NCBI RefSeq assembly: GCF_900091655.1
Contig: NZ_LT594621.1
Location: forward strand, 744,001 to 808,000
Direction of reading: 5' to 3'
Source of the DNA: Culturomica massiliensis
GTDB taxonomy: Bacteria > Bacteroidota > Bacteroidia > Bacteroidales > Marinifilaceae
Length of the DNA: 64,000 bases
Shown piece by piece: positions 1-8,881 of this stretch (its first letter is position 1; every line of letters starts with the position of its first letter). The position numbers were made by a program, and so were the translations under genes. The notes below the pieces were generated by a model that saw only the letters and a list, made by a program, of their open reading frames with translations, was not told the origin of the DNA and did not search any database.

Positions 1-1278
1 TCTTCCGGGGAAGCTTTGGATACCTATTACGTTTATGATGTGCTGGATCGTCTGGTTTGTGTGATTCCGCCGATGCTCGGAGGTAGTGCCGTAATCTCTT
101 CTGCTTCTTTATCGGCCTATTGTTACCGCTATAATTACGATAAGCGGGGAAATATTACGGAGCGTATGCTTCCCGGAGTCGTAACGGAAAAGATCGGTTA
201 TAATGCCGCCGGACTTCCTGTGAGCCGTGATCAGGGAGACCGGCATTTTATGCTGAGTTATGATAACCATAACCGTCTGTTACAAGAGTCGTACCGTTAC
301 GGCAGCGGTAGCAGTATTGTACTGACGGAGCGTTGTTACGACAGTTATCCCCCGGTGAATGGATTGGGGTTTGTGGCTGCTACAGGCTATGCTTCGGCTT
401 ATGACAGTCGTGTGGTGGGTTTACAGACATATGAGAAAGAGCGGATACTGGCCGGTAACAGTGTCTCGGAACCGGGGCTTTCGGGACGTTATATCGAGCG
501 TTGTTTTTATTACGATAGTAAAGGACGTTTGATACAGCGTGTTGAGAAAAACCATTTGGGCGGAGTGAGCCGTTATCATTATGCCTATGATTTTGTGGGT
601 AATGTGACCTCGGAATGTGAAACTCATACCGTCGGAGGTGTTACCACAAATTTGGAGAAAGTCAATAACTATGACCATGTAAGTCGTTTGCTTTGTTGCA
701 AGGTATACCTGAACGGAGTATATAAAGGCAAGGTGGATTATGAATACGACGCATTGGGTCGATTGTCTGTCCGCCGTTACGGGGAGAATGCGGCGACGGA
801 AACCCTGTCATACGATATACGCGGGCGTTTGACGGAACAGGGTTCTTCTTTTTTCCGTTTGGGATTGCGGTATGAGAATGCACAGAAAGGGCCGGGACTT
901 TATGGGGGAGATATTTCGGAATGGAGTTGCCGTTACGGTAGCAAAGCGGAACAGTTGTATACGTTTTCTTATGACGGAGCCGGCCGATTTACCGGAGGTA
1001 ACCATTACGAAAACGGTGTTTTGGTAAATAAATATGTGGAGCAGGGGATCGGTTATGATAAAAACGGCAATATATTATCATTGAAGCGTTACAGCAACGG
1101 TGTTCTGGTAGACAATCTGGTCTATAGCTACAACGGTAACAGCTTGTCCGGTCTGACGGAATCGGCCGTGGTCGCTTCGGGCGATATTTACGAGCGTAAG
1201 AATGTATCCGGCGGCAGCTATGACTACGACATTTATGGTAACCTGTCAAAAGACAGTCGAAAAAATTTGAATTGTTGA
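1..1278 (+). pseudogene. RHS core, 5' part of cassette U0 (frameshifted, runs off the left edge)
   Basis: The frame is open from base 1, so the gene starts outside the window. It encodes about 425 residues of YD/RHS repeats, such as YDKRGNITERM, YEYDALGRLSVRRYG and YDIYGNLS, which form the beta-barrel cocoon that encloses an RHS toxin tip. The frame stops at TGA 1276-1278 after RKNLNC. Other units (3134, 17893, 23175) read LNFEYNLL here, so a single inserted G near 1274 explains the stop. The remaining core and the toxin continue in the +1 frame from 1274. The same insertion occurs in six other units. It is the longest and most upstream RHS piece and could be the parent locus, but as sequenced it cannot reach its toxin without frameshifting. 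Confidence 0.85.
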
Positions 1279-1294
1279 ATACAATCTTTTAAAT

Positions 1295-2449
1295 TTGTTA
1301 CACAATGTCAGGAAAGGTAGTACGACTATAGCTGGTTATAAATACGGTTACCGAGGGGGTAAGTTAAAGGTATGGAGTAGTGACTGCAACGGTTATGCTT
1401 ATGTGGGAAACCTGGTTTACCGGGTTACGGGTAGTTCTTTTGTTTTTGAAAGCGGTCTTTTCGGTGAGGGAGTGGTGAGCGGCAGCAGTATCTGTTATCA
1501 TCTGAAAGATCATCTGGGCAGTATCCGCGCAATTGTCGACGGCAGCGGCCGTTTACTGGAAGAGAACGATTATTATGCCTTCGGTCACCGGCATCCCCGC
1601 AGCGAACACGCACAGTCTTCCGCAAACCGTTTTAAATACAACGGCAAGGAATTACAGACGGTCGGTGGCCTGGGTTATCTGGACTACGGCGCCCGCATGT
1701 ACGACCAATCCTTAGGGCGGTGGTTTACGACGGACCCCTTGTCTGAAAAGTATTACGGTTTGAGTCCGTATGTGTATTGTGGGAATAATCCGTTAAATAT
1801 GATTGACCCGGATGGGAGAGCGGCAAGTCCGTATTATGATAGTGATGGATTTTTTTTAGGGACAGATGAGGAAGGATTTAGTGGAACAGTACGTATTGTC
1901 ACAGGCCGAACAGCCGCTTCTAAGAGTAAGGAACGACTTAGTCCTCAGAATAGTAAGCCTTTGGAAAAGGTTTCTCTTTCGGCTAAATCCTATTCCCGTA
2001 TATATACGGATATATTGAAACAATTGGGCTATGATGTATCACTGTTGGATGGCGGCGAGGTTGCCGTAAAAAATGGGGATGACACATATAATGATCCTTT
2101 TTCTAGTGTTGAATATGCAATAACGACATATATAGTCGGGAATAAAAATTTTCGCATATCTGTAGACCAGATGAATGACGGAGTACAACGTGATTTAAAT
2201 ACAGTCGAGCATATTGAAAATGTTTTGGGTGTACACGAATATACCGGACATGGAATAAGGAGATTCAGTGAAACGAAAAGAACTCATTATATGGCTTATG
2301 AATTGCAATTCAAACATGCTTCGTGGAAACATTGTACACTTTTGTTTCGGAGAGAAATGCTGTCTAGATATTATGGTATAGTAAATAAGGAGAACCCGGA
2401 CCGTTATCGTCAGATGCGTCCTTTTATTTTAAAATATTGGTATAAATGA
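1295..2449 (+). CDS. RHS core C-terminus plus HExxGH-type toxin domain (U0)
   Basis: This is the +1-frame continuation of the preceding RHS core; homology begins near 1274 and the first usable start is TTG at 1295. Residues 1-174 are the conserved RHS-associated core (KDHLGSIRAIVDG, YNGKELQ, LGYLDYGARMYD, SPYVYCGNNPL) ending at IDPDG. Residues 175-384 are the variable tip. The tip carries HEYTGHG at 314-320 followed by HYMAYELQFKHASW. This looks like a zinc-metalloprotease-type histidine/glutamate cluster, although it is not a standard HExxH. Its stop codon overlaps the ATG of the downstream lipoprotein gene (ATGA), the usual toxin-immunity coupling. Known: RHS tips are modular toxins. Inferred: an extracytoplasmic protease-like toxin, because the partner is a lipoprotein. 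Confidence 0.75.
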   Translation: MLHNVRKGSTTIAGYKYGYRGGKLKVWSSDCNGYAYVGNLVYRVTGSSFVFESGLFGEGVVSGSSICYHLKDHLGSIRAIVDGSGRLLEENDYYAFGHRHPRSEHAQSSANRFKYNGKELQTVGGLGYLDYGARMYDQSLGRWFTTDPLSEKYYGLSPYVYCGNNPLNMIDPDGRAASPYYDSDGFFLGTDEEGFSGTVRIVTGRTAASKSKERLSPQNSKPLEKVSLSAKSYSRIYTDILKQLGYDVSLLDGGEVAVKNGDDTYNDPFSSVEYAITTYIVGNKNFRISVDQMNDGVQRDLNTVEHIENVLGVHEYTGHGIRRFSETKRTHYMAYELQFKHASWKHCTLLFRREMLSRYYGIVNKENPDRYRQMRPFILKYWYK

Positions 2450-3054
2450 ACAGATTTCTTTTTTTTATAATTTTTGGAATGCTTTTTGGTTTCCACGGAT
2501 GTCGTAAGCCGGAGTCTTTGGTTGATAAGATCAATATCCGTATAGATCGAGTCTATTCGAATCAATATCCGGATAAATATTATCCATTGGGAGAGAGTTT
2601 TATGGGATTTCTTTTTTTGGATATCACCATAGAGAATCATAGTGATAGTGTTGTGCGTATTTTTATGCGTGAATATCCGGAAGATCCTAACATTCCTAGC
2701 AGGCATCCTTCCCGCTTGAACGGAGCTTATGGTATATATCAGGGTGATACGCTTGAAATGGAAGCTCATCGTATTTTAAATATTCCTCCCCATAGTTTTG
2801 AAACGCGTCAGTTTATGTATGGAAACGATTGGCTGGAGTATCTCTATAACAGGGGCAATTACTCTACGATTCCTAATTTTATGGAAACGCTTTTTCGTAA
2901 CAGTCATTTTTATTTTGTTATAAATGAACGTTACGTTCGTAAATTGGAACCTTCTCCCGATTTGAATATTGATTTTCTGGGTCGTCCAAATGAAGATGGG
3001 GAATGGATACATATAGCTCCTCGTCGTAAAGGGATATTGCATGATAAACAATAG
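2446..3054 (+). CDS. Putative immunity lipoprotein, family A (U0)
   Basis: This 202-residue protein begins with a type II signal peptide ending in a lipobox (FGFHGC, Cys at about 19). The mature domain has no motif I recognise. The ATG overlaps the toxin stop by four bases, so translation is probably coupled. The gene is followed by a strong hairpin-T terminator at 3072. Near-identical copies lie at 4305-4913 and 17219-17815, each behind the same toxin family, and a decayed 3' remnant is at 27720. Such linkage supports an immunity role against the adjacent HExxGH-type tip. The lipid anchor suggests it neutralises a toxin arriving in the periplasm or at the outer membrane. The AT-rich composition differs from the RHS core. 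Confidence 0.7.
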   Translation: MNRFLFFIIFGMLFGFHGCRKPESLVDKINIRIDRVYSNQYPDKYYPLGESFMGFLFLDITIENHSDSVVRIFMREYPEDPNIPSRHPSRLNGAYGIYQGDTLEMEAHRILNIPPHSFETRQFMYGNDWLEYLYNRGNYSTIPNFMETLFRNSHFYFVINERYVRKLEPSPDLNIDFLGRPNEDGEWIHIAPRRKGILHDKQ

Positions 3055-3071
3055 GTCATTTTTAATCTATT

Positions 3072-3099
3072 CCCGGCAGAATTTCTGCCGGGATTTTTT
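3072..3099 (+). terminator. Recurrent cassette terminator after U0
   Basis: Perfect hairpin CCCGGCAGAA/TTCTGCCGGG followed by ATTTTTTAA, 18 bases after the immunity stop. The same hairpin recurs after other cassettes (4931, 17836, 19488, 23122, 24671, 27906). Confidence 0.85.
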
Positions 3100-3123
3100 A
3101 ATCTATATATTTTGGGGGTCTTT

Positions 3124-3337
3124 TCAAATAAATTTGAATTTTGAATATAATCTTCTACATTTGTTACACAATGTCAGGGAAGGTGGTACGATTATAGCTG
3201 GTTATGAATACAGTTACGGCGGAGTTAAGTTAAAGGTATGGGGCAGTGACGGCAACGGTTATGCTTATGTGGGGAAGTCTGGTTTACGGGTAGTTCTTTT
3301 GTTTTTGAATGCGGTCTTTTCAGTGAGGGAGTGGTGA
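3124..3337 (+). pseudogene. RHS core fragment at the start of U1 (frameshifted)
   Basis: RHS homology begins abruptly near 3127 at the sequence for NLNFEYNLLHLL, just after the terminator. Here the LNFEYN junction is in frame, without the extra G seen in U0. The reading frame then breaks near 3275, where GNLVYRVTG is replaced by GKSGLRVV: one G is inserted and eight bases are lost, giving a stop at 3337. The frame can be traced back to an ATG at 3041 inside the end of the upstream immunity gene, which reads through the terminator hairpin into this core. That may be chance. Confidence 0.7.
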
Positions 3338-4308
3338 GCGGCAGCAGTATCTGTTATCATCTGAAAGATCATCTGGGCAGCATCCGTGCGATTGTAGACG
3401 GCAACGGTCGTTTACTGGAAGAAAACGATTATTATGCCTTCGGTCACCGGTATCCCCGCAGCGAACAGGCACAGTCTTCCGCAAACCGTTTTAAATACAA
3501 CGGCAAGGAATTACAGACGGTCGGCGGCCTGGGCTATCTGGACTACGGCGCCCGTATGTACGACCAGTCCTTAGGCCGGTGGTTTACGACGGACCCCTTG
3601 TCTGAAAAGTATTACGGTTTGAGTCCGTATGTATATTGTGGGAATAATCCGTTGAGATATGTTGATCCGGATGGGAGAGCGGCAAGTCCGTATTATGATA
3701 GTGATGGATTTTTTTTAGGGACAGATGAGGAAGGATTTCGTGGAACAGTACGTATTGTCACAGGCCGAACAGCCGCTTCTAAGAGTAAGGAACGACTTAG
3801 TCCTCAGAATAGTAAGCCTTTGGAAAAGGTTTCTCTTTCGGCTAAATCCTATTCCCGTATATATACGGATATATTGAAACAATTGGGCTATGATGTATCA
3901 CTGTTGGATGGCGGCGAGGTTGCCGTAAAAAATGGGGATGACACATATAATGATCCTTCTTCTAGTGTTGAATATGCTATAACGACATATATAGTCGGGA
4001 ATAAAAATTTTCGCATATCTGTAGACCAGATGAATGACGGAGTACAACGTGATTTAAATACAGTCGAGCATATTGAAAATGTTTTGGGTGTACACGAATA
4101 TACCGGACATGGAATAAGGAGATTCAGTGAAAAGAAAAAAACTCATTATATGGCTTATGAATTGCAATTCAAACACGCTTCGTGGAAACATTGTACCCCT
4201 CTGTTTCGTGGAGGAATGTTGTCTAGATATTATGGTATAGTAAAAAAGGAGAACCCGGAACGTTATCGTCAGATGCGTCCTTTTATTTTAAAATATTGGT
4301 ATAAATGA
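3331..4308 (+). CDS. RHS core C-terminus plus HExxGH-type toxin domain (U1)
   Basis: 325 residues from a GTG. Residues about 1-115 are the RHS-associated core ending at YVDPDG, and the rest is a near-identical copy of the U0 toxin tip, with HEYTGHG retained. Differences from U0 are a handful of substitutions, for example SETKRT to SEKKKT, and YVDPDG instead of MIDPDG at the junction. The stop overlaps the ATG of the next lipoprotein. The upstream part of the core is out of frame, so this is probably a tip store and not an independently exported toxin. It is a duplicated toxin-immunity pair directly after its sibling. Confidence 0.7.
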   Translation: MVSGSSICYHLKDHLGSIRAIVDGNGRLLEENDYYAFGHRYPRSEQAQSSANRFKYNGKELQTVGGLGYLDYGARMYDQSLGRWFTTDPLSEKYYGLSPYVYCGNNPLRYVDPDGRAASPYYDSDGFFLGTDEEGFRGTVRIVTGRTAASKSKERLSPQNSKPLEKVSLSAKSYSRIYTDILKQLGYDVSLLDGGEVAVKNGDDTYNDPSSSVEYAITTYIVGNKNFRISVDQMNDGVQRDLNTVEHIENVLGVHEYTGHGIRRFSEKKKTHYMAYELQFKHASWKHCTPLFRGGMLSRYYGIVKKENPERYRQMRPFILKYWYK

Positions 4309-4913
4309 ACAGATTTCTTTTTTTTATAATTTTTGGAATGCTTTTTGGTTTCCACGGATGTCGTAAGCCGGAGTCTTTGGTTGATAAGATCAATATCCGT
4401 ATAGATCGAGTCTATTCGAATCAATATCCGGATAAATATTATCCATTGGGAGAGAGTTTTATGGGATTTCTTTTTTTGGATATCACCATAGAGAATCATA
4501 GTGATAGTGTTGTGCGTATTTTTATGCGTGAATATCCGGAAGATCCTAACATTCCTAGCAGGCATCCTTCCCGCTTGAACGGAGCTTATGGTATATATCA
4601 GGGTGATACGCTTGAAATGGAAGCTCATCGTATTTTAAATATTCCTCCCCATAGTTTTGAAACGCGTCAGTTTATGTATGGAAACGATTGGCTGGAGTAT
4701 CTCTATAACAGGGGCAATTACTCTACGATTCCTAATTTTATGGAAACGCTTTTTCGTAACAGTCATTTTTATTTTGTTATAAATGAACGTTACGTTCGTA
4801 AATTGGAACCTTCTCCCGATTTGAATATTAATTTTCTGGGTCGTCCAAATGCAGATGGGGAATGGATACATATAGTTCCTCTTCGTAAAGGGATATTGCA
4901 TGATAAGCAATAG
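4305..4913 (+). CDS. Putative immunity lipoprotein, family A, second copy (U1)
   Basis: 202 residues, almost identical to the product of 2446-3054. Visible changes are near the C-terminus (NINFLGRPNADGEW in place of NIDFLGRPNEDGEW). The same lipobox FGFHGC is present. The start overlaps the toxin stop by four bases. A cassette terminator follows at 4931. Duplicate immunity genes of the same family fit a recent tandem duplication of the whole toxin-immunity-terminator unit. Confidence 0.7.
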   Translation: MNRFLFFIIFGMLFGFHGCRKPESLVDKINIRIDRVYSNQYPDKYYPLGESFMGFLFLDITIENHSDSVVRIFMREYPEDPNIPSRHPSRLNGAYGIYQGDTLEMEAHRILNIPPHSFETRQFMYGNDWLEYLYNRGNYSTIPNFMETLFRNSHFYFVINERYVRKLEPSPDLNINFLGRPNADGEWIHIVPLRKGILHDKQ

Positions 4914-4930
4914 GTCATTTTTAATCTATT

Positions 4931-4958
4931 CCCGGCAGAATTTCTGCCGGGATTTTTT
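4931..4958 (+). terminator. Recurrent cassette terminator after U1
   Basis: Identical hairpin CCCGGCAGAA/TTCTGCCGGG plus T-run. The flank ATCTATATATTTTGGGGG is shared with the copy at 3072, so the duplicated unit includes the terminator and the spacer to the next RHS fragment. Confidence 0.85.
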
Positions 4959-5055
4959 AATCTATATATTTTGGGGGTCTTTTCAAATAAATTTGAATTG
5001 TTGAATACAATCTTTTAAATTTGTTACACAATGTCAGGGAAGGTAGTGTATAATT

Positions 5056-6189
5056 ATGGCTGGTTATGAATATAGTTACGGCGGAATTAAGCTAAAGGTA
5101 TGGGACAGTGACGGCACCGGTTATGCTTATGTGGGAAACCTGGTTTACCGGGTTACGGGTCGTTCTTTTGTTTTTGAAAGCGGTCTTTTCGGTGAGGGGG
5201 TGGTGAGTGGCAGCGGTATCTGTTATCATCTGAAAGATCATCTGGGCAGTATCCGCGCAATTGTCGACGGCAGCGGCCGTTTACTGGAAGAGAACGATTA
5301 TTATGCGTTCGGTCACCGGCATCCCCGCAGCGAACACGCGCAGTCTTCCGCAAACCGCTTTAAATACAACGGCAAGGAATTACAGACGGTCGGCGGCCTG
5401 GGTTATCTGGACTACGGCGCCCGCCTGTACGACCAGTCCTTAGGGCGGTGGTTTACGACGGACCCTTTGTCTGAAAAGTATTACGGTTTGAGTCCGTATG
5501 TGTATTGTGGGAATAATCCGATAAGATACGTAGACCCCACAGGGTTAAGCCATTCGGAATTTGATGAAAATGGAAATTATTTAAGAACAACAAAAGATAA
5601 TTGGTTTCATAATACATTTTTCGGGCGTACAGGGCGTATTGTGGATGGTGATGGTAATGTTACACAAAAGTTCAAATTTGCTGACCCAAAGAATGATGTA
5701 CAAGACCTGAAAGATGGAAAAATAAACAGGGTTCAGTTTGTACAGGAAAGCGAGATTATCAGCATGCTGTCATGGGCAGGTGCATTTAATTCTGAAAATA
5801 AGACCGCAAATTCTGATAGCAGGTATGGATATATTTCAGAAGAAGGAAAAGGTGAAGGTAGATTTGATTTTGCTGTTACAGGAATACCAAGCAATTATTC
5901 CGATTATAATCAATCATTATTTTTAGTGGATGGCGTTGCTCATAATCGTTATAATTATGGAAATTTCTTGTTTGGAGCCGCGGGCAGGGCACTTGGACTA
6001 ACTTCGTTTGAACTAAGAATGGGGGCACATTATAATAGTGTTTTCAATCCAAGTACAAATGGCTATAAGCCACAATTAGACTCTCAGGACGACCAATTTT
6101 CAATACGGATGGGTGTGCGACATGCCAATAAGCATGGCTATAAGGATATGTATTACAGAGTTACCGTAGGACCATTATCAAGACCATAA
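5056..6189 (+). CDS. RHS tip with Ntox44-like toxin domain (U2)
   Basis: RHS homology begins near 4986, but the G insertion stops the upstream frame, so ATG 5056 (MAGYEYSYGG) is the best start of a 377-residue open frame. Residues 1-160 are RHS-associated core ending at YVDPTG. The tip (about 161-377) contains LFLVDGVAHNRYNYGNF, then GAAGRALG, GAHYNSVFN and DSQDDQFSIRMG. This order of motifs resembles polymorphic toxin type 44 (Ntox44) domains, recalled from the family and not searched. The domain is complete to its stop, so this is one of the few intact tips. The adjacent membrane-anchored partner at 6201 suggests an extracytoplasmic target. Confidence 0.7.
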   Translation: MAGYEYSYGGIKLKVWDSDGTGYAYVGNLVYRVTGRSFVFESGLFGEGVVSGSGICYHLKDHLGSIRAIVDGSGRLLEENDYYAFGHRHPRSEHAQSSANRFKYNGKELQTVGGLGYLDYGARLYDQSLGRWFTTDPLSEKYYGLSPYVYCGNNPIRYVDPTGLSHSEFDENGNYLRTTKDNWFHNTFFGRTGRIVDGDGNVTQKFKFADPKNDVQDLKDGKINRVQFVQESEIISMLSWAGAFNSENKTANSDSRYGYISEEGKGEGRFDFAVTGIPSNYSDYNQSLFLVDGVAHNRYNYGNFLFGAAGRALGLTSFELRMGAHYNSVFNPSTNGYKPQLDSQDDQFSIRMGVRHANKHGYKDMYYRVTVGPLSRP

Positions 6190-6200
6190 ACGATTATACA

Positions 6201-6740
6201 ATGAAAATAATGAAGATAATAATTGTCAGTATAGTAGTAATAATCGGTATTGTTTTCATATCACGACCTGTTTTATATTTATATGGCGAATGTGCAGTAT
6301 ATTTTCATAAAAAGGCATTTTTTGATAAATACGAGTTGGAGGATTTTTCTCAATTCAAAGGTGTTAATATTTTCAAACGTGGAGGAGATGAAAACGACCA
6401 AATTCTTGTCATGGATGTATCTTATTTTGTAAATGATACTTCAAAAACAGGATGTTATATTGTAACATTGGACAAAAAAAATTATCATGTAACGAAAGCA
6501 AAATGGACGACAGAATATCATGTCGATTCTGATACTGCAAAACTTCAACAATTAGCACAAGTGTTTATGCGATATGAAATACCTCGTTTGAATGTTGATA
6601 CAGCAGGAAATGTTTTTGTTTATCTGAAAGATATTGAAACGTTGACTTTGGTTCGGTTTGCTAATGAAGATGAGTTACAGAAACGAAGTAAGGAAACTAA
6701 ATGGACTAATATTAAAGGCAATTGGTACAAGCGGAAATAA
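6201..6740 (+). CDS. Putative membrane-anchored immunity protein (U2)
   Basis: 179 residues starting 11 bases after the Ntox44-like toxin. Residues about 5-24 are a hydrophobic segment (IIIVSIVVIIGIVFIS) that acts as an uncleaved signal anchor or signal peptide. The rest is soluble, charged and AT-rich, with no family I recognise. Position and topology support immunity to the U2 toxin, with the protective domain outside the cytoplasm. No other copy is present in the window. Confidence 0.6.
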   Translation: MKIMKIIIVSIVVIIGIVFISRPVLYLYGECAVYFHKKAFFDKYELEDFSQFKGVNIFKRGGDENDQILVMDVSYFVNDTSKTGCYIVTLDKKNYHVTKAKWTTEYHVDSDTAKLQQLAQVFMRYEIPRLNVDTAGNVFVYLKDIETLTLVRFANEDELQKRSKETKWTNIKGNWYKRK

Positions 6741-6814
6741 TAGAAATAATAAAACACAAAAGTAGTAGTAAATCAGAGTATAAACCGTCCATCAGGACAT
6801 AAAACATTAAAATT

Positions 6815-6976
6815 ATGGCCATACTGATTAAAACGGTAGAATGCTCACGACCTGATGTGGCAGGTGGCGGTGTAAAGAAATTTTATGCAAGCCCTGTGCA
6901 TGATAGAGAAATAAGCCTTGATAACCTGACCAATGCTATCGAAAAGACAAGTACTGTATGCTTTCCGGTGTGGTGA
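6815..6976 (+). pseudogene. HU-related (HU_rel-type) gene fragment fused to RHS (U3)
   Basis: 53 codons beginning MAILIKTVECSRPDVAGGGV and continuing KKFYASPVHDREISLDNLT. This resembles the N-terminal third of Bacteroidales HU-like DNA-binding proteins of the HU_rel type (family recognised from memory). After TSTV the sequence crosses into RHS core DNA in another frame and stops at TGA 6974. The junction lies at a shared CGTATGCTT. The same fusion with the same breakpoint occurs at 10754 and 13736, so it is one ancestral recombination event that was later copied. It cannot encode a working HU protein. Confidence 0.7.
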
Positions 6977-7914
6977 CGGAAAAGATCGGTTACAATGCCG
7001 CCGGACTTCCTGTGAGCCGTGACCAGGGAGACCGGCATTTTATGTTGAGTTATGATAACCATAACCGTCTGTTACAAGAGTCGTACCATTACGGCAGCGG
7101 AAGCAGTATTGTACTGGCGGAGCGTCGTTACGACAGTTATCCCCCGGTGAATGGATTGGGGTTTGTGGCTGCTACAGGCTATGCTTCGGCTTATGACAGT
7201 CGTGTAGTGGGTTTACAGACGTATGAAAAAGAGCGGATATTGGCCGGTAACAGAGTCTCGGAACCGGGGCTTTCGGGACGTTATATCGAGCGTTGTTTTT
7301 ATTACGATAGTAAAGGACGTTTGATACAGCGTGTTGAACAAAACCATTTGGGCGGAGTGAGCCGTTATCATTATGCCTATGATTTTGTGGGTAATGTAAC
7401 CTCGGAATGTGAAACTCATACCGTCGGAGGTGTTACCACAAATTTGGAGAAGGTCAATAACTATGACCATGTAAGTCGTTTGCTTGGCTGCAAGGTATAC
7501 CTGAACGGCGTATATAAAGGCAAGGTGGATTATGAATACGACGCATTGGGTCGATTGTCTGTCCGCCGTTACGGTAGCGAAGCGGAACAGTTGTATACGT
7601 TTTCTTATGACGGAGCCGGCCGATTTACCGGAGGTAACCATTACGAAAACGGTGTTTTGGTAAATAAATATGTGGAGCGGGGGATCGGTTATGATAAAAA
7701 CGGCAATATATTATCATTGAAGCGTTACAGCAACGGTGTTCTGGTAGACAATCTGGTCTATAGCTACAACGGTAACAGCTTGTCCGGTCTGACGGAATCG
7801 GCCGTGGTCGCTTCGGGCGATATTTACGAGCGTAAGAATGTATCCGGCGGCAGCTATGACTACGACATTTATGGTAACCTGTCAAAAGACAGTCGAAAAA
7901 ATTTGAATTGTTGA
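6958..7914 (+). pseudogene. RHS core fragment with internal 156-bp deletion (U3)
   Basis: 318 codons of RHS core from MLSGVVTEKIGYNAAG to RKNLNC, very close to the U0 and U5 cores. Compared with them it lacks 52 codons. The sequence goes from SVRRYG directly to SEAEQLYTF, and the two ends of the deletion sit in the repeated CCGTTACGG, so the loss looks like slippage between short direct repeats. The deletion preserves frame. The frame ends at TGA 7912-7914 with the same G-insertion frameshift as U0. There is no signal peptide or proper N-terminus; the fragment starts at the HU junction. Confidence 0.8.
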
Positions 7915-7930
7915 ATACAATCTTTTAAAT

Positions 7931-8152
7931 TTGTTACACAATGTCAGGAAAGGTAGTACGACTATAGCTGGTTATAAATACGGTTACCGAGGGGGTAAGT
8001 TAAAGGTATGGAGTAGTGACTGCAACGGTTATGCTTATGTGGGAAACCTGGTTTACCGGGTTACGGGTAGTTCTTTTGTTTTTGAAAGCGGTCTTTTCGG
8101 AGAGGGAGTGGTGAGCAGCAACAGTATCTGTTATCATCTGAAAGATCATTAG
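7931..8152 (+). pseudogene. RHS core fragment, truncated by a deletion (U3)
   Basis: 73 codons continuing the core in the +1 frame (LLHNVRKGSTTIAGYKYGYRGG to ICYHLKDH). At 8149/8150 the sequence jumps from GATCAT to TAGGCCGGTGG. By comparison with U6, about 199 bp of core are missing, which creates an immediate TAG. The toxin therefore lies in a different frame. Confidence 0.75.
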
Positions 8153-8175
8153 GCCGGTGGTTTACGACGGACCCT

Positions 8176-8880
8176 TTGTCTGAAAAGTATTACGGTTTGA
8201 GTCCGTATGTGTATTGTGGGAATAATCTGTTGAGGTATGTTGATCCGGATGGGAAAGAGTGGAAAGAAAAGAAAGATGAGGAAATTGCCAAACAGTTACA
8301 GCAACAAATTGCCAGCCGTGATAAATCTTTGGCAAAGCAAGAAACAAGCATAAATGCTAAAATTGAGAAAATAGAAAATAACACAAAGTTAAGTGTTGAA
8401 AAGAAAACTCAACGAATAGCAAAACAGCAAGGCAAGTTAGAAAATATACAATTCCAAAGAACGCTTTTATCCAATTTAGACAATGGCATAACACAGTTAG
8501 GTAATTCCAAAACTTCCTATACGTTTAATACCGTGGAAGCGGGAACTACTGCTACTTTATCATCTATGAGTGATGGAACTATCATTATAAATAATTACGG
8601 AATGACAGGAAACAGAGCGCATGAAACAACTCATGCTATTCAACACGATAACGGAAAAATAACATTTAATCCATTAGGTACGAATAATGCGCTAATGCAA
8701 AATCCAATGGGATTAGAGATACAAGCGTATGCAACAGAATACTCAATTACAAATGGTGTTGTTCCTTCTTCTGATGTAAAACACCCGCGTACGGTATTTG
8801 GTATTAACCTTCAGTGGTTATATGGATTAAAAGACCGCAACACAGGTATTTATATTTATCGACCTGAAAATTATAAATGA
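8176..8880 (+). CDS. RHS tip with HETTH zincin toxin domain (U3)
   Basis: 234 residues from a TTG inside the conserved core (SEKYYGLSPYVYCGNN, then YVDPDG). The tip begins with a lysine- and glutamine-rich helical stretch of about 70 residues (coiled-coil-like). It then has a domain with HETTH at 149-153 and LEIQAYATEY further on, which could supply the third ligand. HExxH is the zincin signature, so a metallopeptidase is likely. A nearly identical tip with a longer core is at 15093-16064. The immunity-like lipoprotein starts one base after the stop. The upstream core is out of frame here, so independent delivery is doubtful. Confidence 0.7.
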   Translation: MSEKYYGLSPYVYCGNNLLRYVDPDGKEWKEKKDEEIAKQLQQQIASRDKSLAKQETSINAKIEKIENNTKLSVEKKTQRIAKQQGKLENIQFQRTLLSNLDNGITQLGNSKTSYTFNTVEAGTTATLSSMSDGTIIINNYGMTGNRAHETTHAIQHDNGKITFNPLGTNNALMQNPMGLEIQAYATEYSITNGVVPSSDVKHPRTVFGINLQWLYGLKDRNTGIYIYRPENYK

Positions 8881-8881
8881 C

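Noticed and set aside
1266..1280. Programmed ribosomal frameshift at LNC stop
   Set aside because: The codon pair TGT-TGA does not give a re-pairing +1 slip as in prfB, and uninserted alleles exist in the same array; a plain mutation copied between units is simpler.
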